Below, one piece after another: positions 33,327 through 44,151 of a stretch of 64,000 nt of DNA (its first letter is position 1; each line of letters begins with the position of its first letter). The notes under the pieces are model-generated. The model saw nothing but the letters and a program-made list of their open reading frames with translations, ran no database searches and had not been told where the DNA came from. The position numbers were made by a program, and so were the translations under genes. Origin of the DNA: Paratrimastix pyriformis (taxonomy: Eukaryota; Preaxostyla; Paratrimastigidae); assembly GCA_027972325.1 (NCBI GenBank), contig JAPMOS010000007.1:870001-934000 (forward strand), written 5' to 3'.

Positions 33327-34978
33327 TCTGGCTTCTGTTCCGATGGCCGCGGTCCTCGTCGGGGCTGCCTCTTCCCCTCCCTCCATGGGCCTCCTTGCGG
33401 CTGCGGCTGCGGCTGCGGCTGCGGCTGCGGCTGCGGCTGCGGCTGCGGCTGCGGCTGCGGCTGCGGCTGCGGCTGTGGCAACGGGGGCTTGGACTCGACC
33501 CGGCATGGTCCCGCTCGTAACGGGCTGGGGGCGGCGGCGGCCGGGCGTCCTGGGCGAGTCACATGCAATGGGAGTGATGACAAGTGGCGATGGGGGTCGG
33601 GCGAGGGCGGCTGGGCGGCTGGGCGGCTGGGCGGCTGGGCGGCTGGGCGGCTGGGCGGCAGACCTTCAGACCGCTCTTGAGCTCCTCGGCCGCGACCTCC
33701 TCGTCATCTGCGCAGAGGGACCACGTCAAGAGAGGAGATGGAGATGTTTCAGTGAATGGATCGCTGGTGCCTGTCGCGTGATGGTCTCTTCCGGGGGGGG
33801 GGGGGATTGGTGCGCTCGAGGGGCGGCCGGACCGCAGGGATTGAGCGTCGTCGCTTTCTGGGGGGGGGGGGGGGGGGGGGATGGAGGGATGGAGGGATGG
33901 AGGGGGATGGAGGAAGGAAGCGCACATTGAGCCGTGACGCGTGATGCCGCGTCCCCGACGAATAGGCATAAAAGGCGACTTGGGGTTGGGGTTGGGATGG
34001 GGATGAGGATGTGGGGAACGTCCCGAGGACCTGGGCGAGGCGCTCCTGGATGCGTCTGCGCCGCCTGGCGGCCAGCTCCTCGAGGGACGGCCCCGCCGCC
34101 GCCTCCTCCTCATCCTCCTCGCCTTCGCCCGTCGGCTTCTGCTGACCGGCGCCCCCCACGCTCGCCGTTTGGCCCTCGCCCGGCGTCAGCTGCTCGGTGG
34201 CCGGCCCCGCGGCCGCGGGTCTCCGGTTGCACGCGGCGTCGACCCGTTTGGCGAAGGCGGCGCGGGAGAGCGGCTCCCCGGGCTCCCGAAAGAGGTCCAC
34301 TGTCAGGCAGCTCCCCGCCGGGGGGCCGTGTGACCCCAGGGGCATCCCGACCTCCTCCGGGCTAGCCGGTCCAGAGGGGGCGGGGGCCGTGCGACGAGGG
34401 GGCCCAGCGGGGGCGGCACACGTGGACGGGGCGTCCTCGGCGTCACAGGTGGCGAGGGAGGGGCGAGGCGGCAGCAGCCGGGTGGCGCTGCCGGATGGCG
34501 TGGGGCGGGGGGGCTCCTCGTCGGGCTCCCAGCCGGCCGGGTCCTCGTCCGGCCGGGCGATGGCGATGCGGCGGGGCCCCGCCGGGAAGGGCCGCATGAT
34601 GGGGGCGGGTCCCGTCCGAGCGGAGGCGGTCGCACTGGGGCCGCCACCACAGCCGGGCGGCAGCACCAAACCCACGGGTGCCGGTGGCTCATCCTGCAGG
34701 GAGAGCCCGCACCCGGGTGGGAGAACCAGGCCGCCCGTCGTGGGGGCGGGGTCGTCGGCTGGGTCGGGCTCGTCGAGCTGGCCCCGTGCCGCGGCGGCGG
34801 GGGCGGCCCGGCCGGGGAGCAGAAAGAGCTCGTCCCCTCGTCGCGGCCGAGAAGAGCCCGCCACCGGAGCGGGGGCTTTGGATGGTCCATGATCCGAGGT
34901 GGCGGGAGAGTCCTGGGCCTCGTCCTCGTCTTCGTCCGATGAGAGCTGGTACTCGGGCAGGTAATCGTCGTCCGTCAT
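33041..34978 (-). CDS. acidic, disordered hypothetical protein
   Basis: I do not recognise this family. The start MTDDDYLPEYQLSSDEDEDE is strongly acidic. A Pro/Ala-rich body follows with two LVLPPGCG repeats, and a helical segment SLEELAARRRRRIQERLAQV lies near 34.05 kb. A short exon reads DDEEVAAEELKSGLK near 33.7 kb. The last exon, up to a stop at 33041, has Gln-Pro and Glu-Gln dipeptide runs and ends with HIRLYISDDSAAATDSISRL. Introns between 33.6 and 34.0 kb hold poly-C on the sense strand and a GGGCGGCTGG tandem repeat. An acidic start plus charged helices suggests a nuclear or RNA-associated protein, but that is only a guess. Its stop lies 20 bases from the CLU-like stop (convergent). 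Confidence 0.55.
33266..33475. repeat. hexamer repeats coding Glu-Gln and Gln-Pro runs
   Basis: CTCCTG repeats (about 33266-33331) and GGCTGC repeats (33402-33473) read on the - strand as Glu-Gln and Gln-Pro dipeptides in the acidic protein. On the + strand the same DNA reads as Ala-Pro and poly-Ala. Confidence 0.8.
33606..33659. repeat. 10-bp tandem repeat GGCGGCTGGG
   Basis: Five to six exact copies lie in the last intron of the acidic protein gene, next to an exon with DDEEVAAEELKSGLK. Confidence 0.85.
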
Positions 34979-35058
34979 CCTGGCCCCGAGCCGATGGACT
35001 GGCGGTGAGTGGGTCGGTCGGTCGGGAGGCAGAAAAGGCGGAGAGGCGAAGAGGAGGG

Positions 35059-35315
35059 ATGGTGAACGGACTGGTGGCCGGGGCCATGACGGGCCTGGCG
35101 TTCACGTCTGTAGCGAAGGATGCGATCGACTTCCATCAGGTGGGCCCGCTCTCGCCTCTGCGCGCCGAACATCAGACGGAGGAAAAAAAGGACCACGGTC
35201 ACAGACCGAGGCCTGCTGCCAGGGCCGGGGCTTGGCGATGGTCGGTTCGACGATTGGCTCTTTGAAGGGGTCAATGGCGCACATGATGTTAAACCGGGGG
35301 ATTCCAAACCTGTAA
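35059..35315 (+). CDS. small glycine-rich membrane protein candidate
   Basis: Two exons (35059-35139 and 35223-35315) join in phase through a GT-AG intron to give 57 residues. The start is MVNGLVAGAMTGLAFTSVAK, then DAIDFHQ, then GRGLAMVGSTIGSLKGSM, ending NRGIPNL. Two hydrophobic stretches with small residues every third or fourth position resemble the glycine-zipper hairpins of small mitochondrial inner-membrane proteins, but I cannot assign a family. The stop TAA overlaps a strong donor-like GTAAGG at 35312, so the gene may continue into another exon. One candidate acceptor is near 35445. The start codon lies 80 bases from that of the divergent acidic gene. Confidence 0.45.
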
Positions 35316-35677
35316 GGCGGCGGGGGAAAAAGTGTGATCAGCAAGGGAGGTCATAAAAAGGCCCTCCCCTTGCGGGGAGGGGGACGAGCCGGTGGGCGCT
35401 GGGGGAGGCGGCCCTCGTAGGTTTATCTTTTTTCCACCATCCTAGTGCTTGCTGCTTGTGGGGCCATTTGACTGGGCCTTCTACGACCGCTGGTCTCGCT
35501 GCCGTGCCGCGTGTAGGGGGTGACTCTCGATGCTTGCCTGTTGTTGTTTTTTGTTTTTCCGATCCTGACATGGGCAGAACTCGATGAGCACGCGATGGGA
35601 GGCGCAGACAGGGGGGCGAGGGAGGGGTAGGGGCGCACTGGCCGGACTTGCACCATTTCTAGGGCGGGGGCGGTGTC
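35316..35677. other. unassigned, possible extra exon
   Basis: This stretch contains an acceptor-like TTTTTTCCACCATCCTAG ending near 35445. A short open frame follows (GPFDWAFYDRWSRCRAAC). It could be a third exon of the small membrane protein gene, but its phase does not match the GTAAGG donor at 35312. No other gene was seen. Confidence 0.3.
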
Positions 35678-36964
35678 TCACACGACTGGTCGAAGGGGGG
35701 ACTCGCCGACCTCATGACGGGTATGCGTGCAGCCTTTCCACTTCAACTGTGGGCACTCCAGCAGCTGACCCCACCGCGGGGCCCTTGGTTGTCCTCGGGC
35801 GCTCGTCCCGATTATCCCCCAGTACAACCGGGCCCTTATAAGGGTACTTTCGGGGGGACCCCCAAAATAATATGGGACCCAACCAAAAAAAAATATGGGA
35901 GGCATATTTAAGTCTGGCTCGAAAAACGACGAAATTTTCTTGTTTTGTGCGATGGTGATGGTCGTGCAGTGCTCAGAAAGAGCCACAGACTGTTTGGCGA
36001 CCGCGTCGAGGGTCTCCCCAGAGAGTTCTTCGGGGGCCTGCCGGGGAGAGTCCAAGAGCAACCATTTCAGATCACACACCCGCGATGAGTTCGGGAATCA
36101 CCACTTCCATGAGCCAACCATCCCGCGTGTCGTAGACAGCCGGGATGACGAGAACTACTCCAGGGAGGGCGTGGACCTCGGAGGACCCTTCACCAGGCTG
36201 CTCGTGTGTGCCTGCACTCTCGTCACCACGCGAGGGTGCTGGAACGGGCAGATTTGTGCCGTAATTGAATCCGACCGCTGCGTACGTCGGCCCGGTGGCC
36301 TCTGAGGGGATCTTGATAGGGGGTCTGAAATGAAATCGAGAAGGTTGATCAACCAACAAGTCAAAGTTCCAGACAGAGTATTCTTGTTCGAGTGTTGGCC
36401 CTTTTGATCGAGTTTTTGAACATGCTCGAGAGCCTGCACCTCGCTCACTGAGATGATATGATGAAAAAGAAGGTGTACAGGGAAAGGAAACGGGGATTGG
36501 GTGGAACAAACACTTGTCGCGAAGGTGTTCGACAACACAGCGGTACGCCTCGTAATGGATCCAACCCTCAAGTTTGCGATCACGTGGTACTTTGGGAGCA
36601 CGCCGCTCAGGAAGCGACGAAACGAGAAGCCGGACATCAAATCGATCGATCAGAGTATCTGGTTGCCATCGAACCCTACAAGGCACCGTCAAAAGTCAGA
36701 ATACAGGGCGTAAAACAAACATGGCGTTCTCATCTTGTTGACTTTGATATGCCGTCGTGTCCAAATAAACCTTCATACGCTTCCCTTCAATTTTCAGGAA
36801 TTGATGAGGGTCCTCTGACTAAAAGACGATGAGATGAAGGAAGTGATAGTGGAAGCAGAGCAAACCAAATCGGAAGCGATCGCAATTCGTCGCTCGTCAA
36901 TTTGTTTCTTTGCTTTTATGACTCCCCGAGGATCTGCTCTGGTGAAGTACACCGAACCCGACAT
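35678..36964 (-). CDS. CLASRP/SWAP2-like splicing regulator
   Basis: Exon 1 (36866-36964) starts MSGSVYFTRADPRGVIKAKK. Exon 2, from 36818, reads SEDPHQFLKIEGKRMKVYLD and joins in phase across GT-AG to VRWQPDTLIDRFDVR. WIHYEAYRCVVEH follows, the DRY_EERY pattern IDRYDxR...NYERYRxLV seen at the start of CLASRP. Later exons read TYAAVGFNYG (human ASIGYTYE) and ELSGETLDAVAKQSVALSEH (human ELNQEQVADLNKQATTYGM). Known role: binds CLK kinases and affects alternative splicing through an RS-rich tail. No RS domain is visible here, so the gene may be a short form or end differently. The 3' end is uncertain: the frame stays open to 35678 but loses family resemblance below about 35920. It starts 75 bases beyond the stop of cyclase 2. 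Confidence 0.78.
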
Positions 36965-37038
36965 GGCGAGCTGACTGGGCTTACCTGCGCTGGCCGCAGG
37001 AACCCCACGGGAGTTCAGATCACCAAAATTGTATTTCT

Positions 37039-40000
37039 TCAAGCTGTTTTGCGCACAGCCACAGATGGGGACACTGATTCATTCCCGCTCACAGGCGCGA
37101 ATTGCTTCCTGGCAATGGTTCTCGGCGTCAAGAGAGGCGTGAGGACTCTCGGAGTCGGCTCAGTGACAATGGTAGCGACATCCCACCCGTCGTCGGGGAT
37201 TTCGGCGCCCTCGACTGCGGCTCCTGCGGCCGCAGCTGTCGCGGGGCCCAGCTGAATTGTTGGTGTTGCACCTGCTGTCGGCCCTCTGCGCTCTCGCTCG
37301 AGAGCTGCTTGGAGGCGCCGCCGGGCGTTGCGAGCCTGCAGCCGGGCGGGCAGGTAGTGGGGCCACTCCTCCTCGATCTCCTCGGCCAGATCCACCGCCC
37401 GCCGGAAGTCGGACCCCCGCAGGGCCCCGATCAGCGCCTGCTGCAGCTCGGTCAGGCGGCGCTCCTCGGGACTGGCCGCGGCCAGGCTGGCGCCCACCAG
37501 CTCGAAGATGGGCATCCCCTGGCGGCGGTTCTTGAAGTAGGCTGCGCCAACCGCAACCCGCCACCGCAGACATCACCGCAAACATCACCGCAAAAAGAAA
37601 AAAAAATGCAGATGAAGCCTCGGTGGTCCAGGCGAGCACGAGAGACATCGCCACCTGACGCCGGGTGCCGGGTGCCGGGTGCCGGGTGCCGGGTGCCGGA
37701 TAGCGGAGATGCGGGGCGGCGGACCCTTGCCCAGCGGGCGGATGTGCATGTCGGGCACGGCACGGGCCACCTCCTCGCTGATGAGGATGCACGTCCCCAA
37801 CACTCGGTTGAAGTCCTCCAGCCGGCTGGCACAGTTCACCGTGTCCGAAAGCACAGTCTGCGCCGCCGCCGTCGTGGGGGAAATTAAAAACAACGGAACG
37901 CAGAAACGGCGCGCCCAATCACATCACCTAACATCCCTACCACCACAACACCAACGACAACGACAACACCGGGGCGGCAGACGTAGTCCATGCGAAGGGG
38001 TTGCGCCCCAACGTTGCCCACCAGAGACTGGCCCGTGTGGATGCCCACCCGCACTCGGAGCGGCGGCACGTCGGGGGGCTGTGGTGGTGGTGCGGCGGGG
38101 TGCGGTGGTGACGTGTGGTGGTGCGGGAGAAGAGCAGCATCCCACATCCCACCTCCATCATCGCCCCGGAGGTCGGCAGACGCGAGGGAGGTTCTTGATG
38201 GCCTCGACAATGTCCAGGGCGCACTCGCAGGCCAGTCGCTCGTGGTGCTCCTGCGGAAAGGGCGCATTCCAGAAGACCATCACCGCGTCCCTGCACAAAA
38301 AAACGGGCCAACGGACACCACAGGAGCCAAGAAAGAAAGAAAGAGAGGTGAAAAACAAAGCACGGGCCGCCATGCGCCAATAAGGACACGGCACGAGCAA
38401 GCGGGCAAGCAGGCGAGCAGCGGGCAGGACAGGCGGCAGGCAGGCAGGCAGGGCAGGTGAGCAGTCAGGCAGACCCCATGAACTTGTCGATGGTGCCCTG
38501 GTGCTGGTTCACCACGGCCGAGACGGCCCCCAGGATGCTGTTCAGCACCTGGAAGAGCTCCTCGGGGCTCAGCTTCTCGGCCAGGGCCGTGAAGCGCTGG
38601 ATGTCCACGAAGAGCACCGTCAGCCGACGCTCCTCCATCCCCGCCAGGATGGGCTGCGTGGCGGGCTGCTCCATCAGCAGCCGGGCAAGGGTGGGCGGCA
38701 GGTAGCGGTACATCAGCGTCACCGCCCGCTGCAGCAGCGAGATGATGGCCTCCGTCTCGACAACCTCCCGGAAGCGTATTTTGATGGGAAAGCATGGCTT
38801 GCCCCACCGCCGACGCACTGGGGGTGCGGCACCCGCGGCTGCTGGGTCTCCTCCGAGTTCGGGGGGAGGGATTGGTGGATGTGGAGGCCCCGGAGATTGT
38901 CGTGTGACAAATTGCAGCTGGCGGCGGAGGTCACTGAGCGAATCGCGGATGATTTTGGCAACCGCAAGACCACCCAAGAGCGTCAGGAACACAGCAGCGC
39001 CCGAGAGCACAATAGCCACAGTACGAAGCTGGAACGGCGAGTGAATCAATTGGCTTGTCCACAAGAGCAGACCCGGCTATAATGGATCTCTGCTGGCGTC
39101 GGCGGAATCGCCAGGATGAGAATCCAATCGATCCCTGGGACCACAAGGATCCTCATAGCACGAACATGGTACCGAGTACCGTTGATGGTCATATGTAATT
39201 GCCCACTCTGCGGTGCGACAGGGATGTTTAAATAGCTGCCATACGTCTCCAAGGCTATTCTCGCACTCGTGCGCACGAGTTCATTGTGGCTCGAATTGGC
39301 TGGGAGAGCAATAGTATCGCCGAAACACTTCTCCGTCACTGGAACGCAGCAGAAAGAATGGGGAAGAGGATGTGTACGTTTACGCTGAGAGGAGTGGTGG
39401 GTGGAGTGGTGGGTGGAGTGGGTGTGGAGTGGGTGTGGAGTGGGTGTGGAGTGGGTGTGGGTGGAGTTGGTGTGGGTGGAGTTGGTGAGGGTGAGGGGAG
39501 GGTGAGGGGTGAATGGGGGTGAAGGAGTGAAAGGAAAGATCTGCGGCGAATCGGAAAAAAACTCCATTTTGAGCTAATGTTCCATTAGACGCTATTTCAA
39601 ACTATCCAATGAATCGAATCGGGAGCGTTTAAAAAGAGAACACAGACGATATGACAAAGGTTCACGCCGTAATAGATGACGGCTAAACAGAGTCATCATG
39701 AGCAGTTTCAAATGAACGAACACCGACTAAAGGCGCCGAGTGGCTTCTCCGGAGGTCCTGCTCTGACACAAGCAGGGAGCATAGCACGTTGCTGCGTCAG
39801 ATGGGCCGGCGTGATGGGCACATAAATTGGTTCTGCACTTCTGCGCCCGATCATATACCAGAGTTCCTGCCGAGGGTCAAACGCGCGCGACCGTATGAGC
39901 CCCAGAATACGGCCACTCTCGGGATCGATCGAATATATATTAACATCCTCGCCCGCACCTGTGGGGCCACTGAGGAGGAGCTCCATCGAGGATTGATTGA

Positions 40001-40410
40001 GTTGGCGGATGCCGACGATGTGGCCAGTGGTATTTGCAAATCCGACAAACCCCAAATTGGGGTACGTCTTCAAGAGTGAGAGTGCCTCCAAAATGAACGC
40101 ATCAGGCTTGGTGCGTTCGGAATTTCCATCCATCAGTGCTAGATAGGAGGACAAATGGAGTGGCTTTGTCAGTTCGAACTGTAATCGAGCAAAGTTCGTT
40201 TGAAGAGTTATATCAATCGTCTGTGAATGTGGAGAAAACAATTGATTGTGCAAACATATTGGAGCAGACGCGAAGAAGGATGGAATAACGAGAGATCTTG
40301 CCGGACTGGTCCCAAATCACCCAAAGCAGGACCACAGACACAACGCAGACAAATAGCAATGTACATATCAAAAAGAGCGGCATCGTGATGCTGCGTTTAG
40401 GGGGTGTCAT
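37039..40410 (-). CDS. receptor-type class III adenylyl cyclase, copy 2
   Basis: Same architecture as copy 1 on the opposite strand. The signal-anchor is MTPPKRSITMPLFLICTLLF. The sensor has TYPNLGFVGFANTTGHIVG, ELWYMIGRR and CFGDTIALPANSSHNELVR. IDWILILAIPPTPAEIH precedes the second helix (AAVFLTLLGGLAVAKII). The catalytic domain matches copy 1 residue for residue in most places: VLFVDIQRFT, IDKFMG/DAVMVFW and TVLSDTVNCASRLE. The two genes share exon order, but the sensor halves agree only at scattered positions. After LQAA the tails differ; this one ends SVSPSVAVRKTA. The first sensor segments and the intron at 39.38-39.52 kb with a GTGGGTGTGGAGT repeat are unique to this copy. Predicted role: cAMP synthesis under control of a different ligand. 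Confidence 0.87.
37304..38773 (-). repeat. inverted-duplication arm B (cyclase catalytic block)
   Basis: Reverse complement of 25211-26657. It is 23 bases longer, chiefly from extra GGGTGCCG units at about 37665-37700 and small indels in the same intron. Outside both borders the similarity drops at once to scattered protein-level matches. Confidence 0.95.
39394..39515. repeat. GTGGGTGTGGAGT-type repeat in cyclase 2 intron
   Basis: Degenerate tandem copies of GTGGGTGTGGA and GTGGGTGGAGT lie in the intron between the two parts of the sensor domain. They have no counterpart in copy 1. Confidence 0.8.
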
Positions 40411-41726
40411 AATTCGTACTGGGCCCCTCTGGCAAGTGTCCTGCAGCGATGTCGCCGGCCGGAGTCGAGCTCAACAGGGCAATTGCCACAAATCTGGAGC
40501 CGCATAACACGTCGCGTCAGCTCCGGGCAATTTCCATGGCGCTCCAATGCGGTGATCCCGGAGTACCAAGAAGATTGTAGTTTAAATTTGGGCAATCGAA
40601 GCCCAGCCCCTGAGGAGATGCATTGCCCAGGATACCATCCCCCCCCGAGCCCTTTGGCCTCCCTTTCGACCCGTTGAAATGTCTTGTCGAATCATCCGAA
40701 CTTCAGTGAACAAAGACTCCAAAGGGATCCGCTCATGGATGAGCGTTTGAGTGGCAATGGCTATTTACGTGGCACAGACATGTGAGGGATCGGTGAGATC
40801 TTGCCCAAACATGCATACCGAGCTGGAAAGCTTTCATTCAGCCAAATATTTAAAGATTCCGGGTCGGAGTAAGGACATCGATCGGTCAGTGCCTTTGCAA
40901 CGCTCGTCTCCTTCGGATCTGGTGACAATTCATGACATAAGTGAGCGGAACATTTTGTAAAGCTCGAAATTACAAGGCAATATCTTCCAACAGTCCCCCT
41001 CTGAAACTGAGACCGCAGGAAAAAAGGTTGCGCGAACCCCGTTGAGGGATACAAAACGGCGTTTTCAATTTTCTGCCCCCTTATCCACAAGGGGGGATTT
41101 GTGAAACAGCTGCTTTTATCGGCATTTTTCGCACCCGGGTGGCGATTTCTTTCTGTGCTGCTATTTTGGAGCGATTCCGAGCCGATACTTTTTTCAACCT
41201 CCTTAAAAAAGGTCTGCACTCGACTCGAGACCTGCGAGGCCGGTTCTGTGGGCATTAACACCATCACAAAGAATGATCAAAAAAATTCATGGAAGCGATT
41301 TTGGAAATTCCACCTTGTTCGCGAGCACGGTCACCAACATGGATGGACCACCACAGGTTCCACTTTTCCGCCGTTTTTTGGAGACCCCTGTCGGAGAGAG
41401 GGTCTGCTTGCGCGAGATGTAACTGGGATTGGGCTTGTGACAGGGGAGTTTTGCCGGTATATTACAAGACATTGGTTCGCTGCCAAAAAATTCATGGAAG
41501 CTATTTTCTATTTTTTGCTTCTTCGTCGAGCATCGTCACCCCGACGATCTCGATAGTGCTGGGCCGCTCCGCGTCATTCCCCGAAGAGCGTGCCCTCCGA
41601 TCAGGCACCATATTCGGATACCCCGAGGGCCCTTGTGGGGGTTGCCCGAGTCAAATCGGTCCCCAATTCACATGCCGGCGTGTGGTGAGGGCATCCCCAT
41701 TTTGCGGAGGGCTGACGCGACGTGCA
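40411..41726 (-). other. unresolved region, possible small - strand gene
   Basis: No family was recognised. On the - strand, two stretches look coding: MVPDRRARSSGNDAERPSTI plus EIVGVTMLDEEAKNRK near 41510-41611, and IATQTLIHERIPLESLFTEV plus RMIRQDIST near 40660-40760. I could not connect them with convincing splice sites. Two diverged copies of a ~60-base segment (GTGAC..TGCTCG...CTTCCATGAATTTTTT) lie about 200 bases apart at 41.28-41.33 and 41.48-41.54 kb. Part of the region must hold the promoter of cyclase 2. Confidence 0.35.
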
Positions 41727-41770
41727 TAACGTGGGTGCCCCAAACCCGGAAATAGGCCCCAAACCCGTTA
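41727..41770 (+). repeat. left terminal inverted repeat
   Basis: Starts TAACGTGGGTGCCCCAAACC and ends CCCCAAACCCGTTA. The TIR contains an internal direct repeat of GCCCCAAACCCG and is itself bounded by TAACG and CGTTA. Confidence 0.95.
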
Positions 41771-42970
41771 TGCTTTGAGGGAGCCGCCGCGAACGCCCGA
41801 GGCGGCCCCGGAGGATCCCAATCCACCCGCCAACCGGACGGGTCCCCAAGTTTTACCCACTGTTGCGGCGGCGGCAGCAGCCCAACCAGGCGATCAGGCG
41901 ATCGACCGCAACCACTTGCTGAATTTCCGCGACCAAGAAGAACATTTCACATCCCAAACCACTGTGGAGCTTCCACAACTTGACGGTGTGTCTTTTTCAA
42001 GAGGAACCTTTCCCAACTGAACATCTGACCCGGCATTAAATGTCGACTGATGATCTTCGACGACCCCGTCTGTCTTCCTTCCGTCACAAATCCTCTTATT
42101 CCCAAATGTCCACGCACAGTATCTCCACGAGCCGGGGTTGACGCTGGCGCAGCCATGCATCCTGCGAGCGCACAACGGTTTTCCTGGTCCGGTGGGTCCC
42201 TCACCCGGCTCGGTGAGGTGTGGCAGAGGGAGGGGGTCCGCACAAGTTGGTTGGGTGGCTTCAATTGATGGTCCCCAACAGTTCCCTGGACATTGTGGGC
42301 GCCCCAGAGGAGAACCCAGTGCACACTGGGCAGAATTTCTGCGGCCCCCCCGGATCGGGGACCCCGTCTCCGCCCCGGATAAGGCGACGAGTTCTGCGGG
42401 CGGGATGCCAGTTCTTGCCCCCACCTCGGACTCTGGTGCTCCTGTCGATTCATGGTGGGAGGAATCCCCCTGGGGGCACCTGCCCCTCCGCGGCGCTTTC
42501 ACTTCGCGTTTTGCTGCCCTGCCGTGCCCCCACTGCCCACCCTGCTCCGCTGACAGTGTCCCGCCCCCACCTCTCCATGGGGCGTCGCACACTGCCTCCC
42601 CTTGGTTGCGGGCCGCCTGTTGCCCTGTTCCAGGCGCCATGACCGCCTCCATGCCGGGGGGGTTGCCTTTCTCCGACCCTGCTTGCCTGCCGTTTCCTCC
42701 CCGACCTTGACGTCGCGTCGTGATTTTTGTATGTTTCGACTTAACTCGTCGAGTTACAAGAGATCCGCCTGCTATTTGTTGCGTTCCGCTGTCACTTGGG
42801 CAAGTTGGGTCCGACATGAGGTCGACATCTGATCGATGTCTCGGGTCCAACCATTCCTTTCCGGGCTGTTTTGCCCCTCTGTTGGTCTTCTTGGGGGTTG
42901 GGGTTTTCCGTATTTCCTGACGCCGGCAGGACTGCGCCCCTGGAACCATCCCAAATTCATCTTTGACATG

Positions 42971-43014
42971 TAACGGGTTTGGGGCCTATTTCCGGGTTTG
43001 GGGCACCCACGTTA
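42971..43014 (-). repeat. right terminal inverted repeat
   Basis: Exact reverse complement of the left repeat, 44 of 44 positions by eye. Confidence 0.95.
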
Positions 43015-43389
43015 CGCGGTTGAACAGTTCCCACGTCGGCACGTCGGTGACCAAAACGGCCGTTCCGAGGGATCTTGAAACATTTTTTCACCTTACCCCC
43101 GAGGGCTCTCAGTTTGGGCGTCATCATTGGGACCCGCTCTCCAGAAGAAACGTTTTCGGGGCTCTCTCTTCATCAAAGCTCTGAGGCCCGGTGCCACACC
43201 AAATTCCCCCATGGCTGTCCGGGTCAGGGCCAGGCCCGAGCCCGCCGAGCGAGGCCGCCGAATTCCGGCGGGGGTCGTTTGGCCAGAGGGGTGCCTACGT
43301 GGTTCCTTTCAATCCCGTGTTTTGGGCGGAGCCAGGGACGCCCAAACCATATTACATCATCAATATACAGGAAGCCACCAGCACGGCCA
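43015..43389. other. intergenic, no gene seen
   Basis: This stretch lies between the transposon and the stop of the coiled-coil gene. Short open frames on both strands show no family-like content. It probably holds the 3' untranslated region of the coiled-coil gene. Confidence 0.4.
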
Positions 43390-44116
43390 TCATCTCGTGG
43401 CATCTGTCCCGATTGGCTCTCCCCGCGGTCCGACGGGTGAAGGGGGCTCGTGCGAAGCCAGGTACCGATCTTGCAATGACCAAGTGGGTGAGCTCTCCAG
43501 CAGGGGAGGTTGGTTTGGCCCCGGGGGTGACATCTGTAGGGGGGCCGCTGAGGGGTACTGTGCCCCGCCCACCGGCGGATCGGCGCCCGGCTGTGCCGAG
43601 GCTGTCACGTGGGCCGTATACGTGGGCAGAGACACAGGAGCAGTGGCACGCTGCTGTTGCTGGGGCGGCGACGGCCCGGGGGCGGCACCACTCGTCGCCG
43701 TCGGGACGGCCGACGGGGTTGTGATGTACGCCGAGAGGAGAGGCCCTCCGGCCGTGGGGATGTCAGCAGGGCCGACCCCTGGGGCCTGCTGCTGCTCTGG
43801 GGAATGTGACCTGCGGTGGTGGTGGTGCCTGTGATGGTGGTGCCGGCGGTCCCCTGCCGAAGAGGCGGGGGACTCGTTCGGGAGCCCACTGGCGGGAGCC
43901 GCAGGGGCGGCCGAGCCGCGCCCAGTGGGCGATGGGGTTCCGTGGGATGTGGATAGCGCCAGGGTTGAAGAGGCGTGGGGGGAGGCAGGTCCGCTGGTCG
44001 TTGTGGTGGCCGTGGTGGCGGTGACTTCGTGCAGAGGGGCCGGCGGGAAGCTGCGGGGAGAGCATCCGAAAGGAGAAGATGAACGCGTGACGACGCAGGA
44101 AGCGGACGGGGGTGGG

Positions 44117-44151
<35 letters not shown>

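Larger units (their letters stand above)
41727..43014. mobile_element. 1.29 kb DNA transposon with perfect 44-bp TIRs
   Basis: The two ends are exact reverse complements over 44 bases. The left TIR is 41727-41770 and the right TIR 42971-43014. The outermost TA on each side can be read as a TA target duplication with termini starting ACGTGGGTGCCCC, as in Tc1/mariner-type elements. No transposase or DDE-type motif was seen in the interior. Its longest open frames are Pro/Gly-rich and unlike any family I know. It is therefore most likely non-autonomous. The perfect TIRs suggest recent activity. It lies between a poorly resolved region and the end of the coiled-coil gene. Confidence 0.8.

Noticed and set aside
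33064-33930. A + strand frame with poly-Ala and Ala-Pro runs
   Set aside because: The - strand gives a coherent gene (acidic start, helices, Glu-Gln and Gln-Pro tail). The + frame only mirrors the hexamer repeats.
41727-43014. Short LTR element
   Set aside because: The terminal repeats are inverted, not direct, and no reverse transcriptase, integrase or capsid-like motif was seen.
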